Assembly (NCBI GenBank): GCA_017640605.1
Contig: JAEPQH010000017.1
Span: 1 to 64,000, forward strand
Origin: Balneolaceae bacterium
GTDB lineage: Bacteria; Bacteroidota; Rhodothermia; Balneolales; Balneolaceae
DNA: 64,000 nucleotides
Direction of reading: 5' to 3'
Part shown: positions 46,075 through 54,325 of the stretch, in pieces
Layout: each line of letters starts with the position of its first letter
Numbering within the stretch: the stretch's first letter is position 1
The notes under the pieces: model-generated
What the model saw: the letters and a program-made list of their open reading frames with translations, nothing else
Database searches by the model: none
Told to the model about the DNA's origin: nothing
Position numbers and translations under genes: made by a program

Positions 46075-47211
46075 TTAAAATGCCTGATCTAAATCAGCGA
46101 TTAAATCTTTTACATCTTCGATTCCTACTGAAATTCTTATCAAAGAATCTTCTAAACCGGATTTTTGGCGCAGTTCTTTTGGGATGGAACCATGTGTCAT
46201 CGAAGCAGGATTACTGATTAGTGATTCTACACCACCAAGGCTTTCTGCAAGAGTGAAAATTTTAGTGCTACTCATAAATTTTGTGGCGGCTTCGATCGAG
46301 TTATCCTTTAGTGTAAAAGATAACATCGCCCCAAAATCGTCCATTTGTGTTTTAGCAAGTTCATGCTGTGGGTGATGCGATAAACCCGGATATAGAACCT
46401 TGCCCACTTTTGGGTGTTGATCAAGAAATGTGGCTATTTCTTTTGCATTTTCTACCGATCGTTGAACACGAACGGCTAAGGTTTTAATACCTCTTAGAGT
46501 GAGGTAGCAATCCATTGGGCCGGGAACAGCGCCACCTGCTTTTACCTGAAATCTCAAATTTTCCATAATTGCAGGATGAGAGCTCGCAACTGCACCATGT
46601 ATAACATCAGAGTGTCCGGCCAGGTATTTTGTTGCACTGTGCAGTACAGCATCTGCACCAAATTCGAGTGGGCGTTGCAAGTACGGTGAAGCAAAAGTAT
46701 TGTCTACAATGGTGAGAATATCCCTTTCCTTTGCGATCTCAATCAGACTTTTCATGTCTACGATTCGCAGAAGTGGATTGGTAGGAGTTTCGATCCACAT
46801 CATTTTTGTATTTGGACGAATCGATTTTTTTACCAAATCGAGATCAGTCATATTTATAAAAGTAAATTCGATTCCGTAAGGTTCGAAAATACTGGTAAAC
46901 AATCGGTATGATCCACCATATAAATCATCAGAAGATAAAATGTGATCGCCCGGGCGGAACATTTTCATTAAAGCATCCATCGCAGCAACACCACTCGAAA
47001 AACAAGCAGCTTCATCAGCTCCCTCTAATCCTGCAATCAGTTTTTCTAAAGCTGTTCGGGTAGGATTGCCAACGCGGGCATAATCATAACCTTGATGCAC
47101 ATTAGGCGCAGCTTGTTTATAGGTGGAAGTTTGAAAAATTGGGGGCATTACAGCACCGGAGGTTTCTTCCGGTTGTTGCCCTGCATGGATGGCTTTAGTA
47201 TTAAATTTCAT
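46075..47211 (-). CDS. metB: Cystathionine gamma-synthase / trans-sulfuration PLP enzyme
   Basis: The 378-residue PLP enzyme of the Cys/Met metabolism family makes cystathionine from an activated homoserine and cysteine, or acts as cystathionine gamma-lyase. Seen are the N-terminal HAGQQPEETSGAVMPPI, the YARVGNPTR motif, WIETPTNP, and the PLP-binding Lys195 in HSATKYLAGHSD. The sequence is of the MetB/CGL type; gamma-lyase activity cannot be excluded. It is the last gene after the two TPR lipoproteins on the same strand (5 bp gap), with a terminator behind it. Confidence 0.85.
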   Translation of the reverse strand: MKFNTKAIHAGQQPEETSGAVMPPIFQTSTYKQAAPNVHQGYDYARVGNPTRTALEKLIAGLEGADEAACFSSGVAAMDALMKMFRPGDHILSSDDLYGGSYRLFTSIFEPYGIEFTFINMTDLDLVKKSIRPNTKMMWIETPTNPLLRIVDMKSLIEIAKERDILTIVDNTFASPYLQRPLEFGADAVLHSATKYLAGHSDVIHGAVASSHPAIMENLRFQVKAGGAVPGPMDCYLTLRGIKTLAVRVQRSVENAKEIATFLDQHPKVGKVLYPGLSHHPQHELAKTQMDDFGAMLSFTLKDNSIEAATKFMSSTKIFTLAESLGGVESLISNPASMTHGSIPKELRQKSGLEDSLIRISVGIEDVKDLIADLDQAF

Positions 47212-47216
47212 AAGAA

Positions 47217-48416
47217 TTAAGAGTTGCCAAAACGGTTAGTTTTTAGCTTTTCCAGCATATCTATGCTGGCATTAATCTCAGCATCTCCGGGATTCATCGA
47301 GCTAAGAATTTGATAATATTGTATGGAAAGGTCGAGAAGTGCTTCTGCTTTATTTAAGAATAACTCTTTGTCTTCTTCAGGCGATATCGCTGAAAGAGAT
47401 AAATAGATAGCCGTCATATTGTTATAAAATACAGCAAGGCTTTGAACGTATTCTTGCTCAGTATTTTCCAGTTCGTAGGCAGTGATAAGTTGTTCTTCTG
47501 CTTGTTCGCTTACGCCTTCAGCTTCAAATTTAAGCTGGTCGATAAACGTTGGATCGTTAGCGATATACGCATCGGTAAGATCTTCGAGAATGCCTTCCGC
47601 AATAAAGAAGAGTTGGGTTCCATATACATTACGTATGCGAGCATCATCGGGAAATTGAACGGTTAATTGTTCAAGCAAATCGATGGCCTTTTCACGCCTT
47701 TGATTTAGTATGTAGGTGTTTACTAGACCAAAAGCGATGTTCTTGTTGGCAGTAACATCAGTATTGGCAAGCTCATAGTAAAAGATGGCTTGCTCTGAGT
47801 TATTATTCTGCAGGTGTAAAAAGCCCAGATATTCGTAAAGTTTGTCTGGTACATCTTCGAGCGTTGTTTGGGCAGAATTCAAAGTTTCAATGGCGTCGGT
47901 AGTCTTATTTGAATTGTACAAAGCTACCGCTTGCGACATATACGCTTTTGGGTCTTGTGGATTCAAAATGATTGCATTGCTAAAATGAGCAATAGCTACA
48001 TCAATTCGGTCAGAAAGTGATTGATTTTCATACAAATCAGTTCCGGTATTAAGTTCATCTGCCCAAGCTGAATTCAGTTCATTAGAAACGGTTATTGATT
48101 GGTCATTAGTTAGATCCATAGCAGACGCAGCATTAAACGATTCTACTGCATTTTGGTAGAACTCAATTCGGTCGTAAACTTCCACATCTTTTGCAAGAGT
48201 GAGGTAGATTTGTCCACGCTGAATTAATAGTTCCGGCTGATTTGGATTGTTAGAAAGTGATGCCTCAATGGCATTAAGCGCCTCGGTATATTGTTGCTCA
48301 TCCACTAAAGTGGTTATAGTTGGCGCAGAAGATGAACATGAGAAAAAAAACCCGATTGCAAGCACGAAGCCTGCAAATCGGGAATATTGATTTTTTTTGG
48401 ATAAAGTATTGTGCAT
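47217..48416 (-). CDS. TPR-containing lipoprotein
   Basis: The 399-residue protein (ATG 48416) has a lipoprotein signal peptide with the lipobox GFFFSC (Cys about residue 27). Tetratricopeptide repeats follow, such as NPNQPELLIQRGQIYL and NPQDPKAYMSQAVALY, forming an alpha-solenoid for protein binding. It resembles the upstream lipoprotein at 48416 in layout and is probably a paralogue by duplication. Its start shares one base with the stop of that gene (TAATG). The codons of its signal peptide contain a terminator-like hairpin (see the separate entry). Upstream extension in the open frame is ignored because it lacks any signal. Confidence 0.75.
   Translation of the reverse strand: MHNTLSKKNQYSRFAGFVLAIGFFFSCSSSAPTITTLVDEQQYTEALNAIEASLSNNPNQPELLIQRGQIYLTLAKDVEVYDRIEFYQNAVESFNAASAMDLTNDQSITVSNELNSAWADELNTGTDLYENQSLSDRIDVAIAHFSNAIILNPQDPKAYMSQAVALYNSNKTTDAIETLNSAQTTLEDVPDKLYEYLGFLHLQNNNSEQAIFYYELANTDVTANKNIAFGLVNTYILNQRREKAIDLLEQLTVQFPDDARIRNVYGTQLFFIAEGILEDLTDAYIANDPTFIDQLKFEAEGVSEQAEEQLITAYELENTEQEYVQSLAVFYNNMTAIYLSLSAISPEEDKELFLNKAEALLDLSIQYYQILSSMNPGDAEINASIDMLEKLKTNRFGNS
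48343..48382 (-). terminator. Terminator-like hairpin within the signal-peptide codons of the TPR lipoprotein gene
   Basis: On the minus strand CCCGATT/AATCGGG form a stem that extends through GCA/TGC around a TTCGT loop and is followed at once by T8. It begins about 34 bases after the stop of the upstream TPR gene and lies within codons 12-25 of the downstream one. By position it could end the upstream transcript or act as an intra-operon attenuator. Confidence 0.6.
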
Positions 48417-49705
48417 TACATGCCTGCTTTTTCCATAGCTGCTTCCGCTTTTTCGCGGTAGTCTAGCAAGGTGTAGATTCTGAATAGCGTTTCCCAAATA
48501 CCTTGATCGTCAGGATTTAGTTCCGCTGCTTTCTCATAATTGAGCATTGCCTTTTCAGCTTCTGCACGTGCTAATTGATCCAATCTCTCAGCTTCGTCAT
48601 TATCAGTAGTCATATTGCGCTGCTCAAATAAAGCCGCTGCTTTATTCTGATAAAGAATACCAAGTGTGTTAAAGCTTACCGGATTAGAGTCATCAAGTTC
48701 GATAGCATTTAAAAGTGCAGCTTCTGCACGATTCGTTAAGTCGTCCTGTTGATTAAGGATTTCTTCGTTTCTTTCTTCAAGTGCTTGAATTTCGGCTTCA
48801 TTTCCATCACCGTTTCTTAAATCGTACAACTTATCGTTGTTATCCTGATACTCATCACTCAATTCCTGAACTCGTTGATAGATCTGAGTTCCAACCACTA
48901 AGTGATATTGTGGATTGCTAGGCTCGCGAGCGATTAATTCAGCAACTACTTCTAAAGCAGCATCCGTTTGCCCGGTTTGGAATAAAGCATCGGCTTTCTT
49001 TTGTACAAGAAATACGCTGTCAGGGTAAATTTCGAGTCCTGTATTTACAGATTCGAGAGCGGAATCGAAATCATCTAACATGAAATAATAAGAAGCTAAA
49101 CGATCGTAATCGGCTGCGTCAGCTTCGCCACGAATTTCCATAGCTCGTTCAAGTGATTGCGATGCACCGGTATAATTACCGTCCATGTGATAAATTTGTG
49201 CAAGTACATCATGCGATAGTGCACTATCAGGGTTGATAGTTACAGCGTTTTGTAAATGAGCGATAGCCACTTTAAGTGGTTCATCTACAGTTGCCATTAC
49301 ACTGTCGTCGGTTGCATAGCCAATTGCAGCATTATGCTCACGGCTCCAGCTTTCAATGGTTAGTTCGGTGATCTGCTCTGATTCGAATGGAGGATCTTCC
49401 ATATTGTCGAATTTCTCACGGGCAATCATAAGGTTCTCTCTCATATCTGCGAGTATAGGCTTACGATCGGTGATAACGGGCTCGTTCGCGGCAATTCTAC
49501 CTAAAGCATAAGCTTTGTAGTAGTTTGCTTGACCATTCATTGGTTCAGCGGCAATTGCTGAATCTGCAGCAACTAGTGCCGCTTCATAATTTTGCGAATT
49601 GATACCCTGCTTAATTGGTGTTATTAACTCGTTCTCAGGTCCACAACTTATGAGTAGAAAAGTAAGAGCAAACACGCTAAAGAGACTATAAAAGTGCTTT
49701 TTCAT
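48416..49705 (-). CDS. TPR-containing lipoprotein
   Basis: The 429-residue protein begins with a lipoprotein signal peptide (lipobox LLISC, Cys about residue 21). It holds several TPR units, for example PDSALSHDVLAQIYHM, EADAADYDRLASYYFM and DSNPVSFNTLGILYQN. It should be anchored in the envelope and act as a scaffold; no catalytic domain is present. It precedes the second TPR lipoprotein with a one-base TAATG overlap. The gap to ridA upstream on the other strand is about 125 bp and holds the likely promoter. Confidence 0.8.
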   Translation of the reverse strand: MKKHFYSLFSVFALTFLLISCGPENELITPIKQGINSQNYEAALVAADSAIAAEPMNGQANYYKAYALGRIAANEPVITDRKPILADMRENLMIAREKFDNMEDPPFESEQITELTIESWSREHNAAIGYATDDSVMATVDEPLKVAIAHLQNAVTINPDSALSHDVLAQIYHMDGNYTGASQSLERAMEIRGEADAADYDRLASYYFMLDDFDSALESVNTGLEIYPDSVFLVQKKADALFQTGQTDAALEVVAELIAREPSNPQYHLVVGTQIYQRVQELSDEYQDNNDKLYDLRNGDGNEAEIQALEERNEEILNQQDDLTNRAEAALLNAIELDDSNPVSFNTLGILYQNKAAALFEQRNMTTDNDEAERLDQLARAEAEKAMLNYEKAAELNPDDQGIWETLFRIYTLLDYREKAEAAMEKAGM

Positions 49706-49830
49706 TGCAAGTGTTTTGAGTGTGTATGATTAAAATAGTTACTAGATTAGGAAAAGTAACCATATAATGAACTTTGTGCAATAAATCGGCCATCTAGTTC
49801 TATCAAAAAAATGCAATTGGAGTATCAAAA

Positions 49831-50208
49831 ATGAAGGAAATCATTTCTACAGAAAAAGCACCGGCGGCAATAGGCCCGTATAGTCAGGCAACTAGTTATA
49901 ACAACATCATTTATTGTTCAGGACAAATTCCATTGGACCCGCAAACTATGCAGATTGTTGGTGAAGATGTGACAACTCAAGCTAAGCAGGTGATGAAAAA
50001 TTTAGAAGCTGTATTAGCGGCAGCAGGATCCGATTTTTCAAAAGTGCTAAAATGTTCAATCTTCTTAGATAGTATGGATGATTTTGGAGCAGTAAACGAA
50101 GTTTATGGAGGATATTTTACCGAGAACCCACCCGCTCGTGAAACGGTAGCTGTTCAAACTTTGCCAAAAAATGTGCTTGTCGAAATCAGCTGCATCGCAC
50201 ATAAATAA
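49831..50208 (+). CDS. ridA: RidA family protein (2-iminobutanoate/2-iminopropanoate deaminase)
   Basis: The 125-residue protein matches the Rid family: APAAIGPYSQA, IYCSGQIPLDP, VLKCSIFLDSMDDF, and the C-terminal PPARETVAVQTLPKNVLVEISCIAHK with the substrate-binding Arg. It hydrolyses reactive enamines and imines formed by PLP enzymes such as the cystathionine enzyme encoded nearby. It is divergent from the TPR gene and faces the M23 peptidase gene. Length and motifs are normal. Confidence 0.95.
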   Translation: MKEIISTEKAPAAIGPYSQATSYNNIIYCSGQIPLDPQTMQIVGEDVTTQAKQVMKNLEAVLAAAGSDFSKVLKCSIFLDSMDDFGAVNEVYGGYFTENPPARETVAVQTLPKNVLVEISCIAHK

Positions 50209-50216
50209 GTGCTTGT

Positions 50217-52031
50217 TTATCTATTAAACGTTTGAAACGTCGAATTGCCCGCATTGTCGCTTACAATAACTTCAATGCGGTTTAATTCTTGGGGGTTGAA
50301 TTCCGGATGGAGATAAATTAAGATCTCTTCCTCAAAATCGTATTCAGTAATCCCTCTTGTACCATTTACTTTGATTTCAGAGTTTTTAAAATCAATTCCG
50401 GAAAACTCGTCAGCTACTGCAACTTCAACCTGCCAAATTCCCCAATCAGTTTGAACTATATTTACTGCAGATATCTCAGGTGGATTGGCGTCTGAAAATA
50501 CTACAAATTCGCCGAGTTGATTTGTTCTAGCATGAATAGTTTTTCCTTTTAAGGTAGAAGGGACGTGCGAAAATCTATCTCTTAAGCGATCGAAGTGAAA
50601 CAATTGTGGATTAGCACCCAGAGTATCTAGTTCGTTCACATAATATTCGATGAAAATGTTATCACGCAAAGCGGCTGTGTGTGGTTGTATCTGAAGAGCA
50701 GGAAAACCATCAAAACTGCCAGTAAAAAGTGCTATACTTAGTTCATCAAAAGTGCTTTGACTTGGAAAATGGATTTTAGCGTTGCGATCAGTGCTCCAAA
50801 TAGTGGAAGACTGATCGGGAAAAATGCGAGTGAAAAGTAGTTTATTTTCATCAACATATAGTAGCCGTTGCTGGCTATCCCTGTTCCAGTTTACACCAAA
50901 GCTGCTCGAGGTTAAATCAATTACAGAAGCATTATGCTGCACCAACCAATCATTTTGCCAATACCAATTTTCTTTATCCGGCAGATCATTTGAGGAAGCA
51001 ATCTGCACATCTTCTTCAAGCTTTAAACCTATTGTAGCCAATGTTTTATTGCCGTAATAGTCTGAAACAGAAACTAGATATTCTTTAGAAACTGAATCTG
51101 GCATGATTAATCCATTTCCATATTTCTGTTTATAAAAAGGTACTTTAGTAATTGAATTATCAAATAAGGTTTGAAAGGAGCGACGTGATGCACCAAAAGC
51201 GGCGATTCTATCTAATGGCATTGTTATAGCTTCATCGAAATGAAAAGATTTATGTACGCTTTGAAATAACGTATCAGACTGTTGAGTTAGAGTGTAATCG
51301 AAGGAAGCGTATTTATTGGTTACATTATCGGCGCCATCATACTCTGAAATAGCAATTTTCACTGGGCCTCGAGCTTCTAGGTTTCCAAAAGTTAGAGTGT
51401 CGTTTTTTTGATTTTCAGGATAGAAAAGTTGAGGAAATCTGCTTCCATTAACAGTGGAGGAATCAGAAGCCGGGATCACCAACATCGAAGAAATAGTGGG
51501 GGAAATAGAGTCTGATACTTTTAAATTGGTATGTAGAGCATTCACCGCTACGTCATCTCCGTCTCTAATCTCAAAATGCAAGTGCGGCGGACCAACGCCG
51601 GTTGATCCGGTATAGCCAATCACATCACCTTGATTAAACCGCCACTTATTATCAGATAAACTAATATCTATTTCAAAGCGATGATCAATTAAGCGTAGTG
51701 AATCGATGTAGCTTTGCAGCTCCGGGATAAATCGTTGAAGGTGCGCATATACTGTTACGGAACCATCGGAATGCGTGAGATACAATACCCTGCCATAACC
51801 ACGCGATGAGATCGCCATTCTGCTCACAAAACCATCTTTGCTGGCAAATACTCGATAGCCTTCTCTGCCCCAGGTTTTTATGTCAAGCCCGGAATGGAAA
51901 TGCGCAGACCTCGTTTCCGCAAAAGTTGAGCTAAGGTAGGGACTAGCATCGGTAGGCCAGATATAGTCTTGAGTTTGAGAGAATAATAAATTGGATTGAA
52001 TGCTAAGAAAGCAGAAAACAAGTATTCTCAT
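50217..52031 (-). CDS. Secreted M23 family metallopeptidase (LytM-type)
   Basis: The 604-residue protein has a signal peptide (LLFSQTQ) and, near the N-terminus, an M23 domain: HFHSGLDIKTWG (first His and Asp ligands), VYAHL, and GPPHLHFEIR (HxH motif with catalytic His). These are the zinc and catalytic residues of LytM/lysostaphin peptidoglycan endopeptidases. A long region of beta-sandwich-like character follows (about 200-604). It likely trims or remodels cell-wall cross-links. The gene is co-transcribed with the FAH-family gene (one-base overlap). Confidence 0.85.
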   Translation of the reverse strand: MRILVFCFLSIQSNLLFSQTQDYIWPTDASPYLSSTFAETRSAHFHSGLDIKTWGREGYRVFASKDGFVSRMAISSRGYGRVLYLTHSDGSVTVYAHLQRFIPELQSYIDSLRLIDHRFEIDISLSDNKWRFNQGDVIGYTGSTGVGPPHLHFEIRDGDDVAVNALHTNLKVSDSISPTISSMLVIPASDSSTVNGSRFPQLFYPENQKNDTLTFGNLEARGPVKIAISEYDGADNVTNKYASFDYTLTQQSDTLFQSVHKSFHFDEAITMPLDRIAAFGASRRSFQTLFDNSITKVPFYKQKYGNGLIMPDSVSKEYLVSVSDYYGNKTLATIGLKLEEDVQIASSNDLPDKENWYWQNDWLVQHNASVIDLTSSSFGVNWNRDSQQRLLYVDENKLLFTRIFPDQSSTIWSTDRNAKIHFPSQSTFDELSIALFTGSFDGFPALQIQPHTAALRDNIFIEYYVNELDTLGANPQLFHFDRLRDRFSHVPSTLKGKTIHARTNQLGEFVVFSDANPPEISAVNIVQTDWGIWQVEVAVADEFSGIDFKNSEIKVNGTRGITEYDFEEEILIYLHPEFNPQELNRIEVIVSDNAGNSTFQTFNR

Positions 52032-52681
52032 TACTTAATTTTTACACTCACCGATATATTAAGTTGAGGTAATTGAGAGGTGACAACATCACCGGATTCT
52101 ATAGCAGAAACTCCGGCCGGAGTTCCGGTGAAAATGAGATCTCCCGCTTGAAGTGTGAAAATGGTAGATAAATAAGAAATCAGTTTCTCGAAAGAGAAGA
52201 TTAACTGTGAAGTATTTCCCGATTGACGAATTTGTTCGTTAACTCTCAACTCAAGTTCAATAGAGTCAGTAATTAAATCCGATAAAGGCTTAAATGAACT
52301 AATGGGTGCGAAACCGTCAAAGCCTTTTGCAACCGACCAGGGTAATCCGGCTTTCTTTGCTTCCGATTGGATATCTCTCGCCGTAAAGTCGATACCTGCT
52401 CCAATACCTGCTACGTACTCAAACGCTTTAGTCTCTTCAATATTTTTGCCGGATTTACCAATTGCCAAAACAATTTCACCTTCATGATGCACATTTTTAC
52501 TCTGTGGTGGAATGGAAATGGTATCTCCATCGTAGCAAATTGAAGAAGTAGGTTTTAGAAATACGATGGGAGCGGAGGGTGTTTCCGCATTCATTTCTTT
52601 TGCATGATCTGCAAAGTTTCTACCAATGCAGTAAATATTTCGAATGGGAAGCTCAAGTCCCGGAATAGTTTTTTGATCCAT
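52031..52681 (-). CDS. Fumarylacetoacetate hydrolase family protein
   Basis: The 216-residue protein is a single FAH domain: IYCIGRNFADHAKEM, FLKPTSSICYDGD, the metal-binding Glu in HHEGEIVLAIG, the GIDFTARDIQ segment, and DLIFTGTPAGVSAIESGD near the end. Members act as acylpyruvate hydrolases or oxaloacetate decarboxylases; the substrate is not fixed by sequence. It overlaps the M23 gene start by one base on the downstream side. A strong bidirectional terminator lies 10 bp before its start. Confidence 0.9.
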   Translation of the reverse strand: MDQKTIPGLELPIRNIYCIGRNFADHAKEMNAETPSAPIVFLKPTSSICYDGDTISIPPQSKNVHHEGEIVLAIGKSGKNIEETKAFEYVAGIGAGIDFTARDIQSEAKKAGLPWSVAKGFDGFAPISSFKPLSDLITDSIELELRVNEQIRQSGNTSQLIFSFEKLISYLSTIFTLQAGDLIFTGTPAGVSAIESGDVVTSQLPQLNISVSVKIK

Positions 52682-52691
52682 TGAGCAAATA

Positions 52692-52725
52692 TAAAAAAAG
52701 CCACGCTGTAGTAGCGCGGCTTTTT
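52692..52725. terminator. Bidirectional rho-independent terminator after rpmA
   Basis: The arms GCCACGCT and AGCGCGGC pair with one G-U wobble around a 5-base loop, with A7 on the left and T5 on the right. On the minus strand it terminates rplU-rpmA about 20 bp after the rpmA stop. Confidence 0.9.
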
Positions 52726-52745
52726 AAAATCTTAAAAAAGATCGT

Positions 52746-53000
52746 TTATGCAGTTTCTACATTAACGAACTTTCGTCCGCCTTGTGCAGTACTGAACGAA
52801 ACGTGACCTTCAGCAATGGCAAACAAAGTGTCATCGCCTCCACGTTTAACATTTAATCCGGGGTGAAATTTTGTGCCACGCTGACGTACGATAATACCAC
52901 CAGCTCTCACGAATTCCCCACCAAATTTCTTTACACCAAGTCGTTTACTTTCAGAATCTCTACCGTTTTTGGTTGAACCCTGACCTTTCTTATGTGCCAT
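52746..53000 (-). CDS. rpmA: 50S ribosomal protein L27
   Basis: The 84-residue protein starts [16 protein letters not shown] and continues with [23 protein letters not shown] and TKFHPG, the full bacterial L27 signature. The N-terminal part lies near the peptidyl-transferase centre. No N-terminal extension before AHKKG is present, so no prior cleavage as in Firmicutes is expected. It is transcribed with rplU upstream (25 bp gap) and followed by a strong terminator. Confidence 0.97.
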   Translation of the reverse strand: MAHKKGQGSTKNGRDSESKRLGVKKFGGEFVRAGGIIVRQRGTKFHPGLNVKRGGDDTLFAIAEGHVSFSTAQGGRKFVNVETA

Positions 53001-53025
53001 TGATTATTCGATTAAAGTTATTGGT

Positions 53026-53511
53026 TTAGCTGAGGGCTTCGATTAGTTCAGCTTTTTTCATGCTGCTATAACCTTCAAGGCCTCTTTCTTTTGCGAGTGC
53101 TTTTAATTCAGCAACAGTCATCGACGATAAGTCGCTAGCCTCAGTAGCTTCCGCTTGTTCTGTTTTAGCTTCTGCTTTTGCAGGAGCGGCTTTTTTAGCA
53201 CCGTTCAGAGAAATTCCGTCAATTTTAATTTGTGACATGATTTGACGGTGGCCATTCATTTTTTGATAGCCTTTTCTTCTCTTCTTTTTGAAAACTAATA
53301 CTTTGTCAGCTTTTACTTCTTCAAGTAAGGTAGCATTTACCACAGCACCATCTACCGTTGGAGTGCCAACTTTAACTCCATTGTCATCTTTTACTAATAA
53401 TACATCTTCAAAAGTGATGGCAGAACCTTCAACATTTTGTCTGTCTACAAACAAGGTGTCGTTTTCTGCAACTTTGTATTGATGTCCGCCAATTTTTACG
53501 ACCGCGTACAT
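53026..53511 (-). CDS. rplU: 50S ribosomal protein L21 with C-terminal SAP/Rho-N-like extension
   Basis: From ATG 53511 (161 residues), residues 1-100 are L21: MYAVVKIGGHQYKV, VLVFKKKRRKGYQK and HRQIMSQIKI. A linker rich in Ala, Lys and Glu follows (about 105-125). The tail SSMTVAELKALAKERGLEGY looks like a SAP or Rho N-terminal helix-loop-helix. Typical L21 is about 103 residues, so the extension adds about 60. Similar extensions are known in Bacteroidota. The extra domain may bind nucleic acid. The upstream TTG codon is not used. Confidence 0.95.
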   Translation of the reverse strand: MYAVVKIGGHQYKVAENDTLFVDRQNVEGSAITFEDVLLVKDDNGVKVGTPTVDGAVVNATLLEEVKADKVLVFKKKRRKGYQKMNGHRQIMSQIKIDGISLNGAKKAAPAKAEAKTEQAEATEASDLSSMTVAELKALAKERGLEGYSSMKKAELIEALS

Positions 53512-53550
53512 GATCAAATATCTTAATTTTGCGATTTCTTCAGAGCTTGA

Positions 53551-53582
53551 TAAGATACGGTACTAATTTATTTATTTCAAAA
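53551..53582 (-). promoter_or_regulatory. Candidate promoter for rplU-rpmA (Bacteroidota-type)
   Basis: Read leftward, TTTTG is followed after 20 bases by TATCTTA, about 40 bases before the rplU ATG. This resembles the Bacteroidota -33 TTTG and -7 TAnnTTTG elements, with an imperfect -7. It is the only near-consensus site seen in the lexA-rplU gap. Confidence 0.3.
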
Positions 53583-53618
53583 GTAAAGTTGTGCAACCGT
53601 ATTAAAATTTCTAAGTGT

Positions 53619-54275
53619 TCAAGCTACTTTGCTGGCGGCTCTTTGAAATCCCTGTCGATTAACATGTCCGATATATTTTCCGATGATCCGAACTTCTTCA
53701 AAAACATCGGGAGCAACATGAATATCGTCATATTCTTCATTGGCGGCTTCAAGGCGTAATCCATTTTCATCCCAGAAAATCCGTTTTAACGTGGTTTCAC
53801 CATTATAAAGAACCGCTCCTATTTCGCCATTATTTAGTTCCGTATCCATCAACAGTACAAAATCACCGTCATATATATTGGCATCTTTCATACTGAAGCC
53901 AGAAACGCGGAGCGCAAAAAGCTTATCAAGGTTTGGGAAAAGAGTGGACATGGTGATGCTCCCCAAGTCTGCTTCAACAGCCTCTTGAAGATAACCGGCT
54001 GCAATTAAACCACGAACGGGTATGCCTTCTTCCTGCACATCGTTACTGTATACTGCTTTCTTTTCAGGAGGGAGATCGTATTCTTCATCATTTTTCTTAA
54101 CGAGGTATCCCTTTTTCAATAAAGCCTGTATGTTCTGGGTAACAGAATTCGGAGATTTGTAACCAAAATAATCGGCAATTTCTCGATAGGTAGGCCATAC
54201 ATCATGCTCGTTTTTATAGTCGATGATGTAGTTAAAAAATTCCTGTTGTTTTCTGGTTAAATGCGCATTATCCAT
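53619..54275 (-). CDS. lexA: LexA repressor (SOS response)
   Basis: The 218-residue protein has an N-terminal winged helix (LTRKQQEFFNYIIDY to about residue 65) and a C-terminal S24 self-cleavage domain. The cleavage site is Ala93-Gly94 in IAAGYL, the nucleophile is Ser128 in SGFSMKDA, and the general base is Lys164 in TTLKRIF. All three are intact, so RecA-stimulated autocleavage should work. It represses SOS genes including itself. It is divergent from the PPIase lipoprotein gene; the 50-bp gap and the start of that gene hold two related candidate operators. Confidence 0.93.
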   Translation of the reverse strand: MDNAHLTRKQQEFFNYIIDYKNEHDVWPTYREIADYFGYKSPNSVTQNIQALLKKGYLVKKNDEEYDLPPEKKAVYSNDVQEEGIPVRGLIAAGYLQEAVEADLGSITMSTLFPNLDKLFALRVSGFSMKDANIYDGDFVLLMDTELNNGEIGAVLYNGETTLKRIFWDENGLRLEAANEEYDDIHVAPDVFEEVRIIGKYIGHVNRQGFQRAASKVA

Positions 54276-54291
54276 AGCAAAAGTGGTTTAA

Positions 54292-54308
54292 TGTATAAAA
54301 CATGTGTA
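54292..54308. promoter_or_regulatory. Candidate LexA operator 1
   Basis: TGTATAAAACATGTGTA lies 17 bp upstream of the lexA start in the divergent gap. It has an internal TGTATA...TGTGTA direct pair and resembles site 2 at 54344. LexA autoregulation is common, but the box in this group is not known to me, so this is only a positional inference. Confidence 0.35.
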
Positions 54309-54325
54309 AGTAAAGGAGAATCTAA

